From: Pseudomonas oryzihabitans
GTDB taxonomy: Bacteria; Pseudomonadota; Gammaproteobacteria; Pseudomonadales; Pseudomonadaceae
Direction of reading: 5' to 3'
DNA: 64,000 bases
Assembly: GCF_007665395.1 (NCBI RefSeq)
Contig: NZ_VDND01000006.1
Coordinates: 1-64,000, forward strand
Position 1 is the stretch's first letter, and every line of letters starts with the position of its first letter. This document shows, piece by piece, positions 44,704-52,645 of the stretch. A program made the position numbers and the translations under genes. Under the pieces are notes generated by a model. That model was not told the origin of the DNA. It saw only the letters and a program-made list of their open reading frames with translations, and made no database searches.

Positions 44704-45480
44704 ATGAAGAAGTTGCTCGCCACCGCCGCCCTGCTGGCCGCCGGCCTCACCGCCCACGCCGCCGAGACCCTCAGCGTCGCCGCCACTCCGGTGCCCCATG
44801 CCGAGATCCTCGAATTCGTCAAACCCCAGCTGGCCAAGGAAGGGGTGGACCTGCAGATCAAGGTCTTCACCGACTACGTGCAGCCCAACCTACAGGTGGC
44901 CCAGAAGCGCCTGGACGCCAACTTCTTCCAGCACCAGCCCTACCTGGACGAATTCAACAAGAGCCGCGGTACCGACCTGGTGACCGTCGCCCAGGTGCAT
45001 GTCGAGCCCTTCGGCATCTATTCGCAGAAGATCAAGCAGCTCGCCGAAGTCCGCGACGGCGCCGTCGTGGCCATCCCCAGCGACGCCACCAACGGCGGCC
45101 GTGCGCTGCTGCTGCTGGAAAAGGCCGGGCTGATCAAGCTCAAGGACAGCGCCAACATCCTCGCCACGCCCAAGGACATCGCCGAGAACCCCAAGCACCT
45201 GAAGTTCAAGGAACTGGAAGCCGCGACCCTGCCGCGCGTGCTCAACCAGGTCGACCTGGCGCTGATCAACACCAACTACGCCCTGGAAGCCAAGCTCAAC
45301 CCGACCCAGGACGCCCTGCTGCTGGAAGGCAAGGAATCGCCCTACGCCAACATCCTGGTCGCCCGCCCGGACAACAAGGACAGCGACGCCGTGCAGAAGC
45401 TGGCCAAGGCACTGAACACCCCGGCGGTGAAGCAATTCATCGAGCAGAAGTACCAGGGCGCCGTGGTACCGGCGTTCTGA
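44704..45480 (+). CDS. metQ: MetQ-type methionine-binding protein, copy 2
   Basis: This 258-residue paralogue of the preceding gene has signal peptide MKKLLATAALLAAGLTAHA, again without a lipobox cysteine. FTDYVQPNLQVAQKRLDANFFQHQPYLDEFNKS and IPSDATNGGRALLLLEKAG look like the canonical Pseudomonas MetQ. The two genes share a 107-nt block (44342-44448 and 45190-45296) with only two differences, far above their average similarity. The gene lies 71 bp after copy 1 and ends just before a strong terminator. Confidence 0.92.
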   Translation: MKKLLATAALLAAGLTAHAAETLSVAATPVPHAEILEFVKPQLAKEGVDLQIKVFTDYVQPNLQVAQKRLDANFFQHQPYLDEFNKSRGTDLVTVAQVHVEPFGIYSQKIKQLAEVRDGAVVAIPSDATNGGRALLLLEKAGLIKLKDSANILATPKDIAENPKHLKFKELEAATLPRVLNQVDLALINTNYALEAKLNPTQDALLLEGKESPYANILVARPDNKDSDAVQKLAKALNTPAVKQFIEQKYQGAVVPAF

Positions 45481-45493
45481 TCGCTGCGCACTG

Positions 45494-45528
45494 ATGAAAA
45501 ACGCCGGCCCAGGGCCGGCGTTTTTCAT
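45494..45528. terminator. Bidirectional terminator between metQ and the XRE gene
   Basis: ATGAAAAACGCCGGCCC (45494-45510) and GGGCCGGCGTTTTTCAT (45512-45528) are perfect inverted repeats of 17 bp, giving a GC-rich stem with A and T runs on both sides. It closes metNIQQ and the converging hipA-XRE operon. Confidence 0.93.
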
Positions 45529-45532
45529 GGGG

Positions 45533-45808
45533 TCAGCGATGCTTCGAGGAGACGACCCCCATGCCCAGGCCAAAGGGGCGCAGGACCGCCTGTAGCGTTG
45601 CCAGGGTGGGATTGCCTTCGTCCTGCTCCAGTTGCCTCAGGGTGCGCAGCGAGATACGGGCCATGCGGGCGAAATCGGCCTGGGTCAGGCCGGTAATCTC
45701 GCGACGCAACTGCCGGACACCGGCGCCCAGGCTCAGGCGTCCGGTCTGTAATCCCTCGCGGATATCATCCAGCGCACGTTGCCGCAGCGCTTGATCGTCC
45801 AGGCTCAT
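45533..45808 (-). CDS. XRE-family (HipB-like) DNA-binding antitoxin candidate
   Basis: The 91-residue protein has a Cro/C1-type helix-turn-helix in its C-terminal two-thirds (LTQADFARMARISLRTLRQLEQDEGNPTLATLQAVLRPFGL). Its ATG overlaps the hipA stop by 4 bp. It is therefore the second gene of a toxin-antitoxin pair, the reverse of hipB-hipA order in E. coli. It presumably neutralises the HipA kinase and binds the palindromes upstream of hipA. Confidence 0.82.
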   Translation of the reverse strand: MSLDDQALRQRALDDIREGLQTGRLSLGAGVRQLRREITGLTQADFARMARISLRTLRQLEQDEGNPTLATLQAVLRPFGLGMGVVSSKHR

Positions 45809-47130
45809 AGCAGTCCCGCCTCGCGCAGATAGCTATCCAGGCGCCGCAGCGGAATTCGCGGATGTTCCCAAGTGGCCTGCGGCAGCACGGGCTGCAGCAG
45901 GTCCGGTAGCGCGCGAAGCTGGTCAGCACTCTTTTTGAGCGCATCCCACAACCGCTCGGGATCGTCCCACTCGGCCAGCAACCGACAGGCCGCATGCCAG
46001 TCGACAGTCCCGCCCTGCTCAACGGGTGCCGGCCACTTGGTGGTCCGGGTGATGCCCTGTTCGTCCATGACCATGGGGGCGAGATCGTAAGCGGGGGCCA
46101 GGCGTACGCCGTGCTCATCACGCAAGATGGCGGTATTGCGGCCGTGATTGTCACTGTTGCCCAGCAGTTGATTGAGCAGGTCACGCTGCAGATAAGTATC
46201 CAGCAGCGCCTGAATCTCTTGGTCCTGATCAGCCGCGCGCCAAACCCTTATCAAAGCGCGGATGGCATCGAGATGATTCAGATAGCTGCCGGGCAACAGG
46301 GTGTGGGTCAGCGAATAGAGGGACTCGACGGCCAGGCGTTCTATGCCCTTCGAGCTCCTGCGGCGGTCGAAGCGCGGCAGCCACAGGCTTGGGCGTCGAC
46401 CTTCCTCCAGGGCGAGTCCGTCTTTGGAAACGGTCTCCAGGCCGAGCGTATTCAGGGCCTGATAGTAGCTATGCTCGCTGCGCAGGATGTCCTGGTCGGT
46501 GTGGCTGCCCCTGTTTCGCGGAAATTTGACCAGCCAATGCCGGCAAGTCAGATCATCGGGCAGGGTGGCGTCTGGATAGAGCAGGCCTTGTTCGTCTTCG
46601 GCGAGCAGCAGCTTGGGCGCGTCTCCTCCCGCACCGGTTGCACCGCCAACGGCGGCACCCTGTTCATAGGCGAACTCCAGAAAACCCTGGTCACGGGCGA
46701 CGACCTGTTCGCGGGTAAAACCCAGCAAAGGTGCGTTCGAGAGTTCAGGTAGCGATTCACGAATCCGTAGATGGCCGATGGGGGCCGGCGTGCAGCGGGA
46801 CAGCAACTGGAAGTCGGGTTGCGCTGCCGCTTCTGGGCTCAACCCAAGCCTGGGGAGCAGAAAACGGCGCGCTGCACCGGCGGGCAGGATGTCATGGATA
46901 AAGGCAGGCCAGTGGGGAGCGCGGTCAACTTCCCAGCTCAAAGGGAGATTAGCGCTGACCGCAGCCGCCGTCGGCTTGCCTATTTGATCGAGGTGATCGC
47001 TCAAGTAGGCGGACAGATAGCTGAAGGTGCAGTGGCCTTGTTGAGGTCCTTGCCCGGGATCGTCGAAGGCTAGGCGCAAGGCGTCGTGCCAGCGACCAGC
47101 TAAGTAGGTCTGGACCACCAGATCACTCAT
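45805..47130 (-). CDS. hipA: HipA-family serine/threonine kinase toxin
   Basis: From ATG 47130 the product is 441 residues (E. coli HipA has 440). The N-terminal HipA domain reads LPLSWEVDR...WPAFIHDILPAGAARRFLL. The P-loop-like segment GGATGAGGDAPKLLL is at 162-176, ATP-binding Lys202 (LVKFPRNRG), catalytic loop GNSDNHGRN at 324-332, and the metal-binding Asp349 in APAYDLAPM. All kinase residues appear intact. Its substrate cannot be read from sequence; E. coli HipA phosphorylates GltX. An upstream in-frame start would run through the operators and is rejected. Confidence 0.86.
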   Translation of the reverse strand: MSDLVVQTYLAGRWHDALRLAFDDPGQGPQQGHCTFSYLSAYLSDHLDQIGKPTAAAVSANLPLSWEVDRAPHWPAFIHDILPAGAARRFLLPRLGLSPEAAAQPDFQLLSRCTPAPIGHLRIRESLPELSNAPLLGFTREQVVARDQGFLEFAYEQGAAVGGATGAGGDAPKLLLAEDEQGLLYPDATLPDDLTCRHWLVKFPRNRGSHTDQDILRSEHSYYQALNTLGLETVSKDGLALEEGRRPSLWLPRFDRRRSSKGIERLAVESLYSLTHTLLPGSYLNHLDAIRALIRVWRAADQDQEIQALLDTYLQRDLLNQLLGNSDNHGRNTAILRDEHGVRLAPAYDLAPMVMDEQGITRTTKWPAPVEQGGTVDWHAACRLLAEWDDPERLWDALKKSADQLRALPDLLQPVLPQATWEHPRIPLRRLDSYLREAGLL

Positions 47131-47140
47131 GACAGTACTC

Positions 47141-47238
47141 CGGCAATATAATGCTGAAAAGTATCGCTCTTTGACTCTGGTCGGCAATAGAGTGCCGAAA
47201 TGTTTAGTCAAAAAAGCTTTTGAGGCATTAAATTGCCG
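47141..47238. promoter_or_regulatory. Three 16-bp palindromic operators, 41 bp apart, upstream of hipA
   Basis: CGGCAATATAATGCTG (47141-47156), CGGCAATAGAGTGCCG (47182-47197) and AGGCATTAAATTGCCG (47223-47238) all fit CGGCA-N6-TGCCG, the third in reverse. Their starts are exactly 41 bp apart, about four helical turns. On the minus strand TTGACT (47207-47212) and TATTGC, 16 bp away, form a possible promoter overlapping the middle site. The site nearest hipA ends 10 bp from its ATG. The distal site overlaps the stop codon of the MFS gene. Confidence 0.8.
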
Positions 47239-48397
47239 ATTCCGCCCCCGCCGGCACACTCCCCCGGCGCCCGATGATTACCAGCAGCACCCCGGCGCCC
47301 GCTGCCATCAGCAGTGGCAGGGCGTGGCCGGTGAGCCACTGGCTGGCGGCGCCGGTGACCAGGGGGCCGACCAGGCAGCCGAGGCCCCAGAGCTGGGCGA
47401 TGCAGGCATTGGCGCCGACCAGCTCGGCATCACGGTAGCGCTCGCCCACCAGGATCAAGGCCAGGGTGAACAGGCCGCCGGCGGTGGCGCCGAACAGCAC
47501 CAGCAAGGGCCAGACGCCGAGCGTATGCAGCAGCGGCGGCAGGGCCAGGCTGACCGCCAGCAGGCCCAGGGCGCAGCCGAGGAACAGGCCCTGGCGCGAG
47601 AGGCGATCGGCGAGCAGGCCCAGGGGCAGCTGCAACAGGGCGTCGCCCACCACCACGGCGCTGACCATGTACAGCGCCAGCTGCTGGCCGAAGCCCTGGT
47701 TCAGGGCATAGACCGGCAGCAGGGTGAGGATCATCGCCTCGAAGCAGGCGAACAGCGCCACCGCCCAGGCGATGGCCGGTGCGCCGCGGCAGAAGTCGAG
47801 CAGGGCGCGCCAGGCCGCGCCGTGGCCACCGGCCGCGGGGGCGCCCTGGCGGCCGAGCAACAGGCAGGCGCCGCCGAGCATGAGCAGGGCGCCCAGCCAG
47901 AAGCCCTGGTCGCCTTTGGTACCCAGCACCCCCAGCAGTAGCGGGCCGGCCAGTTGGCTGAGGGCGTAGCTGCTGCCATAGAGGGCCACCAGGCGGCCGC
48001 GCCAGCGATCGGCGATGACCTGGTTCATCCAGCTTTCGCCGAGCACGAAGACCAGGGTGAGGATGGCGCCGAGGGCCAGGCGCAGGATCAGCCAGAGCGC
48101 GTAGCTCGGCAGCAGCGAGAGCAGGATCAGGGAGGCGGCGCCGCTCACCAGGCACAGCTGCATCAGCCGCGGGGTGCCGACGCGCGCGGCCAGGCGTCCG
48201 GCCAGGCTGGCGCCGGTGAGGATGCCGAGCGCCGGTGAGGCTGCCATGGCGCCGATGGCGAAGCTGCCGTAGCCCCAGCTCTCCAGGCGCAGGGAAACCA
48301 GCGGCATCGACAGGCCGATGGCCAGGCCCACGCTGATCACACTGCCCAGGACGGCGAAATAGGTGGCCCAGGGCATGGGCGAGGACGAGGCATTCAT
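47228..48397 (-). CDS. MFS transporter (YcaD-like family)
   Basis: This 389-residue protein has twelve predicted helices, with LAGRLAARVGTPRLMQL after helix 2, FVLGESWMNQVIADRWRGRLVALYG near 118-142 and LLADRLSRQGLFLGCALG in the second half. The pattern fits small drug or metabolite exporters such as YcaD. The N-terminal ATG gives MNASSSPMPWATYFAVLGSVISVGLAIG. The substrate is unknown. Its TAA stop falls inside the distal hip operator, so read-through into hipA is possible when the operators are free. Confidence 0.8.
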   Translation of the reverse strand: MNASSSPMPWATYFAVLGSVISVGLAIGLSMPLVSLRLESWGYGSFAIGAMAASPALGILTGASLAGRLAARVGTPRLMQLCLVSGAASLILLSLLPSYALWLILRLALGAILTLVFVLGESWMNQVIADRWRGRLVALYGSSYALSQLAGPLLLGVLGTKGDQGFWLGALLMLGGACLLLGRQGAPAAGGHGAAWRALLDFCRGAPAIAWAVALFACFEAMILTLLPVYALNQGFGQQLALYMVSAVVVGDALLQLPLGLLADRLSRQGLFLGCALGLLAVSLALPPLLHTLGVWPLLVLFGATAGGLFTLALILVGERYRDAELVGANACIAQLWGLGCLVGPLVTGAASQWLTGHALPLLMAAGAGVLLVIIGRRGSVPAGAESAI

Positions 48398-48541
48398 AGT
48401 GTGGAGCTTACCTGAGGAAACCGGTCATGAGCGCTTGACGCCGGAGCGCCGGCTGCCGGATGGCAGGGACGTGCGGTTGGCCTTTGCCGGGCTTTCGCGT
48501 AGCGTGCGCGCTACCTTAAGCCGGTTGAGAGACATAAGAAC

Positions 48542-48709
48542 ATGCGGAAATGGCAGTGCATCGTGTGCGGCTATATCTATGACGAAGCCTTGGGCTGGCC
48601 GGATGACGGCATCGCCCCGGGAACGCGCTGGGAAGATGTACCCGAGGATTGGCTGTGCCCGGATTGCGGCGTGGGCAAGGCCGACTTCGAGATGATCGAG
48701 ATCGCCTGA
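48542..48709 (+). CDS. rubA: Rubredoxin
   Basis: This 55-residue protein has the four iron ligands Cys6, Cys9, Cys39 and Cys42 in two knuckles ([19 protein letters not shown] and [18 protein letters not shown]). It is a one-electron carrier of the AlkG2/RubA type, serving hydroxylases or oxidative-stress reductases. A rubredoxin beside HU is also found in P. aeruginosa. The rubredoxin reductase gene usually nearby is absent from this window. The ATG directly follows a run ending GAGAGACATAAGAAC. Confidence 0.95.
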   Translation: MRKWQCIVCGYIYDEALGWPDDGIAPGTRWEDVPEDWLCPDCGVGKADFEMIEIA

Positions 48710-48743
48710 TCCTCCTGTGCCGCCGCTCCCGGGTGGCAAAAAA

Positions 48744-48767
48744 AAGGCATCGCCGGAGCGATGCCTT
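48744..48767 (-). terminator. Rho-independent terminator of the HU gene
   Basis: Read on the minus strand, AAGGCATCGC-TCCG-GCGATGCCTT is followed by TTTTTTT (48737-48743), a perfect 10-bp stem with a strong U tract. It lies 33 bp after the HU stop. It can also stop rubredoxin transcripts less efficiently. Confidence 0.93.
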
Positions 48768-48800
48768 CTGGCTGCAGCGGCCATCCCTGCCGCGTGATCC

Positions 48801-49076
48801 TCAGCCTTCGATGCTGTCCTTCAGGGCCTTGCCTGGCTTGAATGCCACCGTGTTGCTCGCACGAATCTTGACCGGTTCGCCGGTCTGGGGATTCTTTCCC
48901 ATGCGGGCACCGCGGTGACGCGGCAGGAAGGTACCGAAGCCGACCAGCGTCACACTGTCCTTGCGGTGCAGCGCATTCGCGATCTCGTCCAGCAGCGTGT
49001 TGAGCACGACGTTGGCTTGTTCCTTAGGAAGTCCGACTTTTTCAGCGATCACATTCGCCAGTTCAGGCTTGCGCAT
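48801..49076 (-). CDS. hupA: HU-family nucleoid protein
   Basis: This 91-residue HU subunit shows RKPELANVIAEKVGLPKEQANVVLNTLLDEI, then the DNA-binding beta arm (GFGTFLPRHRGARMGKNPQTGEPVKI) with the intercalating Pro of NPQTGE. The frame is open upstream; ATG 49076, with GAGAGGTAGCT before it, is the family start. The symbol follows synteny with the rubredoxin-linked HU of P. aeruginosa. Confidence 0.94.
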   Translation of the reverse strand: MRKPELANVIAEKVGLPKEQANVVLNTLLDEIANALHRKDSVTLVGFGTFLPRHRGARMGKNPQTGEPVKIRASNTVAFKPGKALKDSIEG

Positions 49077-49456
49077 AGCTACCTCTCTTGGAGTCATTTT
49101 TAGCGGTGCGGGCCTCGCATGGCTTTCCTGGCAAAGCGATTCCCCCGAGCTAGAGGGTGGCCCGACACAAATAGCGTTGGTGCGACAAAAGTCGAACCAG
49201 ATGCCGTTATAAGGCAAAGCTGAGGCAAGCGAAAGTTAATTAGCAGACTATTAGCGGTTCGTAGGATGACTGACGCCAACTTCGCCGACTGCCCGGCATT
49301 TTGCTCGTCGCCAGTGGACAGTTTTGTCCGCGGCGTGATGGGCGGTTTGGCGTGGGTGGAGGGGCAGCCAGCGGCTCTAGCGGGCGCCTGTCGGTGACCC
49401 GACGTGGGTGGCGCTGGCGGGGATCCCAGGCGTGGATCCGGGAGGAAGAGGTCAGA
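49077..49456. other. Non-coding region between HU and SulP genes
   Basis: The 380 bases contain the HU leader and promoter (to about 49235), then about 220 bases of GC-rich sequence with no plausible gene, no recognisable RNA and no repeat beyond short stem-loops. Short reading frames here lack ribosome-binding sites and family features. Confidence 0.5.
49206..49234 (-). promoter_or_regulatory. Candidate HU promoter
   Basis: On the minus strand TTTCGC (49229-49234), 17 bp and TATAAC (49206-49211) form a plausible sigma-70 promoter, predicting a leader of about 120 nt. A small CGAC-TTTT-GTCG hairpin lies at 49183-49194 near the 5' end of that leader. Confidence 0.45.
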
Positions 49457-49487
49457 CCACCGGAGCGCCGCCTGGGCGCTCCGGTGG
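49457..49487 (-). terminator. Hairpin after the SulP gene
   Basis: CCACCGGAGCGCC (49457-49469) and GGCGCTCCGGTGG (49475-49487) make a perfect 13-bp stem with a 5-nt loop, 6 bp beyond the SulP stop. No U tract follows, so efficiency is uncertain. Confidence 0.6.
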
Positions 49488-49493
49488 CGGGGG

Positions 49494-51053
49494 TCAGGCG
49501 GGGGCCTGGACCGGCATCACCGGCTGGCCGGCCGGCGCCTGGCCTTCCAGGCGGCGCTCCAGGGCCTTGGGTTCGATCACCAGGCGCATGCCATTGCTGG
49601 CCTGGGTCCGACCCCAGTCCTCCAGCAGCTCCATGCAGGCATGATCGATGTAGGAAACCCGATCCAGCGGCACGTGGAGCGTGGTACCGGGCTTGACCTG
49701 CTCCAGTACCTTGGTCAGCTGGGGCACGCGCAGGAAGGTGGCGGCGCCCACCAGGCGCAGTTCGGCCTGGTGCGGATCGTCCTCGCGGTAGGTGAGGTTG
49801 ATCCTGAGTTGCGCCGCCTTGATCGCCAGGAAGGCGATCGACAGCCCGAAGCCCACCAGCACCCCGGTCAGCAGGTCGGTGGCGACGATCATCAGCGCGG
49901 TCAGGGCATAGATGATCATGGGGGAGCGGCCATAGCGCTTGAGGCCGGACAGCGACTTGGGATCGGCCAGCTTGACGCCGGTGAACACCAGCACCCCCGC
50001 CAGGCTCGCCACCGGCACCAGCTTGAGCACGAAGGGCAGGGCGGCGACGAAGGCCAGTAGCCAGAGGCCGTGGAAGATGGTGGAGGCGCGACTGGTCGCG
50101 CCGGCCTGGACGTTGGCCGAGCTGCGCACGATGACGCCGGTCATCGGCAGGGCGCCCACGGCGCCGCACAGCAGGTTACCCACGCCCTGGGCGCCCAGTT
50201 CGCGGTCGAAGTGCGAGCGCGGTCCGTTGTGCATGCGGTCCACTGCGGCGGCGGAGAGCAGGGTCTCGGCGCTGGCGATGAAGGCCAGGGCCAGGGCGGC
50301 CACCACCAGTTCGGCGTTGGCCAGCATGCCGAGGTCGGCGAAGGTCACCCAGTCGATGGCGTCGGCCAGGTTGTTGGGCACCTCCACGCGGCGGATGTCG
50401 AGCGCCAGCCAGAGGCTGGCCAGGGTCGCCAGGGTCACGCCGATCAGGGCGCCGGGGAGGAAGCGCAGGGCCGGCGGACGGAATTTCTCCCACAGCCACA
50501 TGCTGGCGATGGTCAGCAGGCCGATCAGCGCCGCCTGGGCACCCGTGCCGCTGCCGTCGCTCTGGCTGGCGGCGTGCAGGGCGGCACCGGGGAAGGCCAG
50601 CAGGTTGGACAGCCCCGACGCGGCGGGCTTGGCGTCGAGCATCACGTGCAACTGGGAGAGCACGATGAGGATGCCGATCCCGGCCAGCATGCCGTAGACC
50701 ACCGCGGGCGAGGTGACCCGGAACCAGGCACCCAGGCGGGTGAAGCCGGCGATGAGTTGCAGCAGGCCGGCGAGCAGCAGCACCGGGCCCAGGGCCTCGA
50801 TGCCGTGGCGGTTGATCAGGTCGAACACCAGCACCACCAGGCCGGCGGCCGGGCCGCTGACCTGTAGCGGCGAGCCAGCGAGGAAGCCGACCACCAGGCC
50901 GCCGATGATGCCAGTGATGATGCCCTTGGCCGGTGGCATGCCGGACGCGATGGCGATGCCCATGCACAGCGGCAGGGCGACCAGAAATACCACGAGTGAG
51001 GCCAGGGCATCGCGCGACAGGCTGCGCCCCGGGGTCTGTTGATTGGCAAGCAT
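49494..51053 (-). CDS. SulP-family anion (probably bicarbonate) transporter
   Basis: From ATG 51053 the product is 519 residues: a SulP (SLC26) membrane domain of about 12-14 helices with the family signature in PLCMGIAIASGMPPAKGIITGIIGG (about 28-52), and a short cytoplasmic STAS domain (about 425-505; LHVPLDRVSYIDHACMELLEDWG). A beta-carbonic anhydrase gene lies directly upstream on the same strand, so bicarbonate is the likely substrate rather than sulfate. Several relatives are annotated as sulfate transporters. Confidence 0.82.
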   Translation of the reverse strand: MLANQQTPGRSLSRDALASLVVFLVALPLCMGIAIASGMPPAKGIITGIIGGLVVGFLAGSPLQVSGPAAGLVVLVFDLINRHGIEALGPVLLLAGLLQLIAGFTRLGAWFRVTSPAVVYGMLAGIGILIVLSQLHVMLDAKPAASGLSNLLAFPGAALHAASQSDGSGTGAQAALIGLLTIASMWLWEKFRPPALRFLPGALIGVTLATLASLWLALDIRRVEVPNNLADAIDWVTFADLGMLANAELVVAALALAFIASAETLLSAAAVDRMHNGPRSHFDRELGAQGVGNLLCGAVGALPMTGVIVRSSANVQAGATSRASTIFHGLWLLAFVAALPFVLKLVPVASLAGVLVFTGVKLADPKSLSGLKRYGRSPMIIYALTALMIVATDLLTGVLVGFGLSIAFLAIKAAQLRINLTYREDDPHQAELRLVGAATFLRVPQLTKVLEQVKPGTTLHVPLDRVSYIDHACMELLEDWGRTQASNGMRLVIEPKALERRLEGQAPAGQPVMPVQAPA

Positions 51054-51232
51054 GGTCCTAGTCCTCCAGCGACTCGGGATGAAGCGGTGCCTAGGCGTCA
51101 TATCACGTCATATGACACCGGCCGGTTTCAGGCAGCGATCGAAAAGATGGGCGGCCCCGATGGAGCCCCAGCTGGGTACGCCCTGCGCGGTGCGCTGTTA
51201 TGGGCCGCCGGGTCGCTGGACCCGGCGGCGAA

Positions 51233-51257
51233 CTGCCGTCCGCAGGTCGGACGGCAG
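51233..51257 (-). terminator. Hairpin after the carbonic anhydrase gene
   Basis: CTGCCGTCC (51233-51241) and GGACGGCAG (51249-51257) form a 9-bp stem, 7 bp beyond the carbonic anhydrase stop and within the 211-bp gap before SulP. Without a U tract it may only partly separate the two genes. Confidence 0.5.
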
Positions 51258-51264
51258 CGGCGGA

Positions 51265-51975
51265 TCAGGCCGGCTGCAGGCGCGGACGCGGGGTGGCGAC
51301 CGGCATGTTCTCGCCGTCCAGCGGCAGGAAGCGTTCCTGCTGGGCGTCGTACGCCTTGATCTCGCTGGTCTCGATGGAATAGACCCAGCCGTGGATCTGC
51401 AGCTGGCCGCTGGCCAGGCGCGAGGCCACGGACGGATGGGTACGCAGGTGGACCAGCTGGGCGACGACGTTTTCCTCGGTCAGGAAGCCCAGGGTGCCGC
51501 CGTGGCCGCAATCGCAATGGCCGTGGTCCTCGACCACGGTACGGGCGACCTCGGCATGGCGCAGCCAGACCTTCACCGTCGGCATCTTTTCCAGCGGATC
51601 GGGATTGAGGACCGCCTTCATGGCGCCGCAATCGGAGTGGCCACAGATGATGATGTGCTTCACGCCCAGGGCCACGACCGCATATTCGATGGCGGTGGAA
51701 ACGCCGCCGTTCATCTGGCCGTAGGGCGGTACCACGTTGCCGACGTTACGGGTGACGAACAGATCGCCCGGTGAACTCTGGGTGATCAGCTCGGGCACGA
51801 TCCGCGAGTCGGCGCAGGTGATGAACATGGCCTTGGGCGACTGCGCACTGGCGAGCTTCTTGAACAGCGCTTCCTGTTCGGGAAAGACATCTTGGCGGAA
51901 ACGCTTGAAACCATCGACCAGCTGCAGGAGGGCCTCGTCGGGTGCGCCGAAGGTGGTATCCGGGTTATCGCTCAT
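51265..51975 (-). CDS. Beta-class carbonic anhydrase
   Basis: This 236-residue cytosolic Zn enzyme interconverts CO2 and bicarbonate. Zn ligands Cys54 and, in the second motif, His113 and Cys116 are visible: ITCADSR with the Asp56-Arg58 dyad, and CGHSDCGAMK. ATG 51975 (MSDNPDTT) follows GAAGAGGTCAG; a start seven codons earlier is less likely. Pairing with a SulP transporter suggests a CO2/bicarbonate-scavenging module. Confidence 0.93.
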   Translation of the reverse strand: MSDNPDTTFGAPDEALLQLVDGFKRFRQDVFPEQEALFKKLASAQSPKAMFITCADSRIVPELITQSSPGDLFVTRNVGNVVPPYGQMNGGVSTAIEYAVVALGVKHIIICGHSDCGAMKAVLNPDPLEKMPTVKVWLRHAEVARTVVEDHGHCDCGHGGTLGFLTEENVVAQLVHLRTHPSVASRLASGQLQIHGWVYSIETSEIKAYDAQQERFLPLDGENMPVATPRPRLQPA

Positions 51976-52645
51976 CTGTTTCTGACCTCTTCTCAAGTAC
52001 GCAATGGCAGCGCAAGCGCTGGTTAGTGGCTAGACGCCCCCAGGTATCGCTTCGATACGCTCCGGTCTTCTACGGACGCGGGTCGCTTCGTTGTCGGGCG
52101 ATCCATCGCGTAATCGGGCGGCGTCCTGGCACCCCGTGTGGCAGCTTGGTGGAAACAACCTTAATCCACGCTGAAAGAATCTCTCGTGACCGACAATGGA
52201 GAAGATATTTCAAACTTATACTGAGATCATCCCGCCATTATCGCTACACGATCAAAGAATTTAGCACTTTTATCGGCACGAACCCGGCAGTTCGCTGCCG
52301 GTTCGCGCCGTTCGCCGTGAAAAAAACGTGAATTGCGATACCTGAAAGGATTTCCTTGGCGATCAGGGGCTTGCGAGAGATGTTCGAAAATGTGAACGCA
52401 ATGCCGCTGGCGGACATTGCCGGCTATCTCCCGCCTTTCGCTGCGGTCTGTGCGCTGCGGCACAGTGCCGCAGCGCAAAGCTTTCGCCTGCCTTTCAATA
52501 GCTCCAATGGGCTATAGGACAGGGGTTTGCGGCTTTTGCTCGATGGCGGCGCCGCACGCCGACCAAAAATGCGCCGATATGCGGCCTCAGGATCGGCGCC
52601 CGCTGGTCGATAGGGGGAGCTTTCCAGGCTCAACGGAAACTCTCC
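51976..52645. other. 670-bp intergenic region with AT-rich patch and two hairpins
   Basis: No credible gene is present. The stretch 52150-52290 is AT-rich, with TTATACT at 52215-52221 as a plus-strand -10 candidate. CGAACCCGGCAG-TTCG-CTGCCGGTTCG (52279-52305) is a stem with one bulged C. The 13-bp palindrome at 52451-52477 is listed separately. GCCGATAT (52573-52580) resembles a flagellar sigma-28 -10 for the following chemoreceptor, but no matching -35 was found. A small RNA starting near 52228 is conceivable but unproven. Confidence 0.4.
52451..52477. repeat. Perfect 13-bp palindrome with 1-nt centre
   Basis: TGCGCTGCGGCAC and GTGCCGCAGCGCA are separated by a single A. It could be an operator or a hairpin. 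It lies 169 bp before the chemoreceptor start and has no adjacent T run. Confidence 0.7.

Noticed and set aside
43847-45480. Loss of the lipoprotein cysteine as evidence that the metQ genes are defective
   Set aside because: Both have good cleavable signal peptides, and as I recall Pseudomonas MetQ proteins are commonly soluble.
52227-52478. 83-codon minus-strand ORF in the gap before the chemoreceptor
   Set aside because: No ribosome-binding site, no recognisable features, and it runs through two hairpins.
52573-52580. Sigma-28 promoter for the chemoreceptor
   Set aside because: GCCGATAT matches the -10, but no acceptable -35 lies 11 bp upstream, so it is only mentioned in the intergenic entry.
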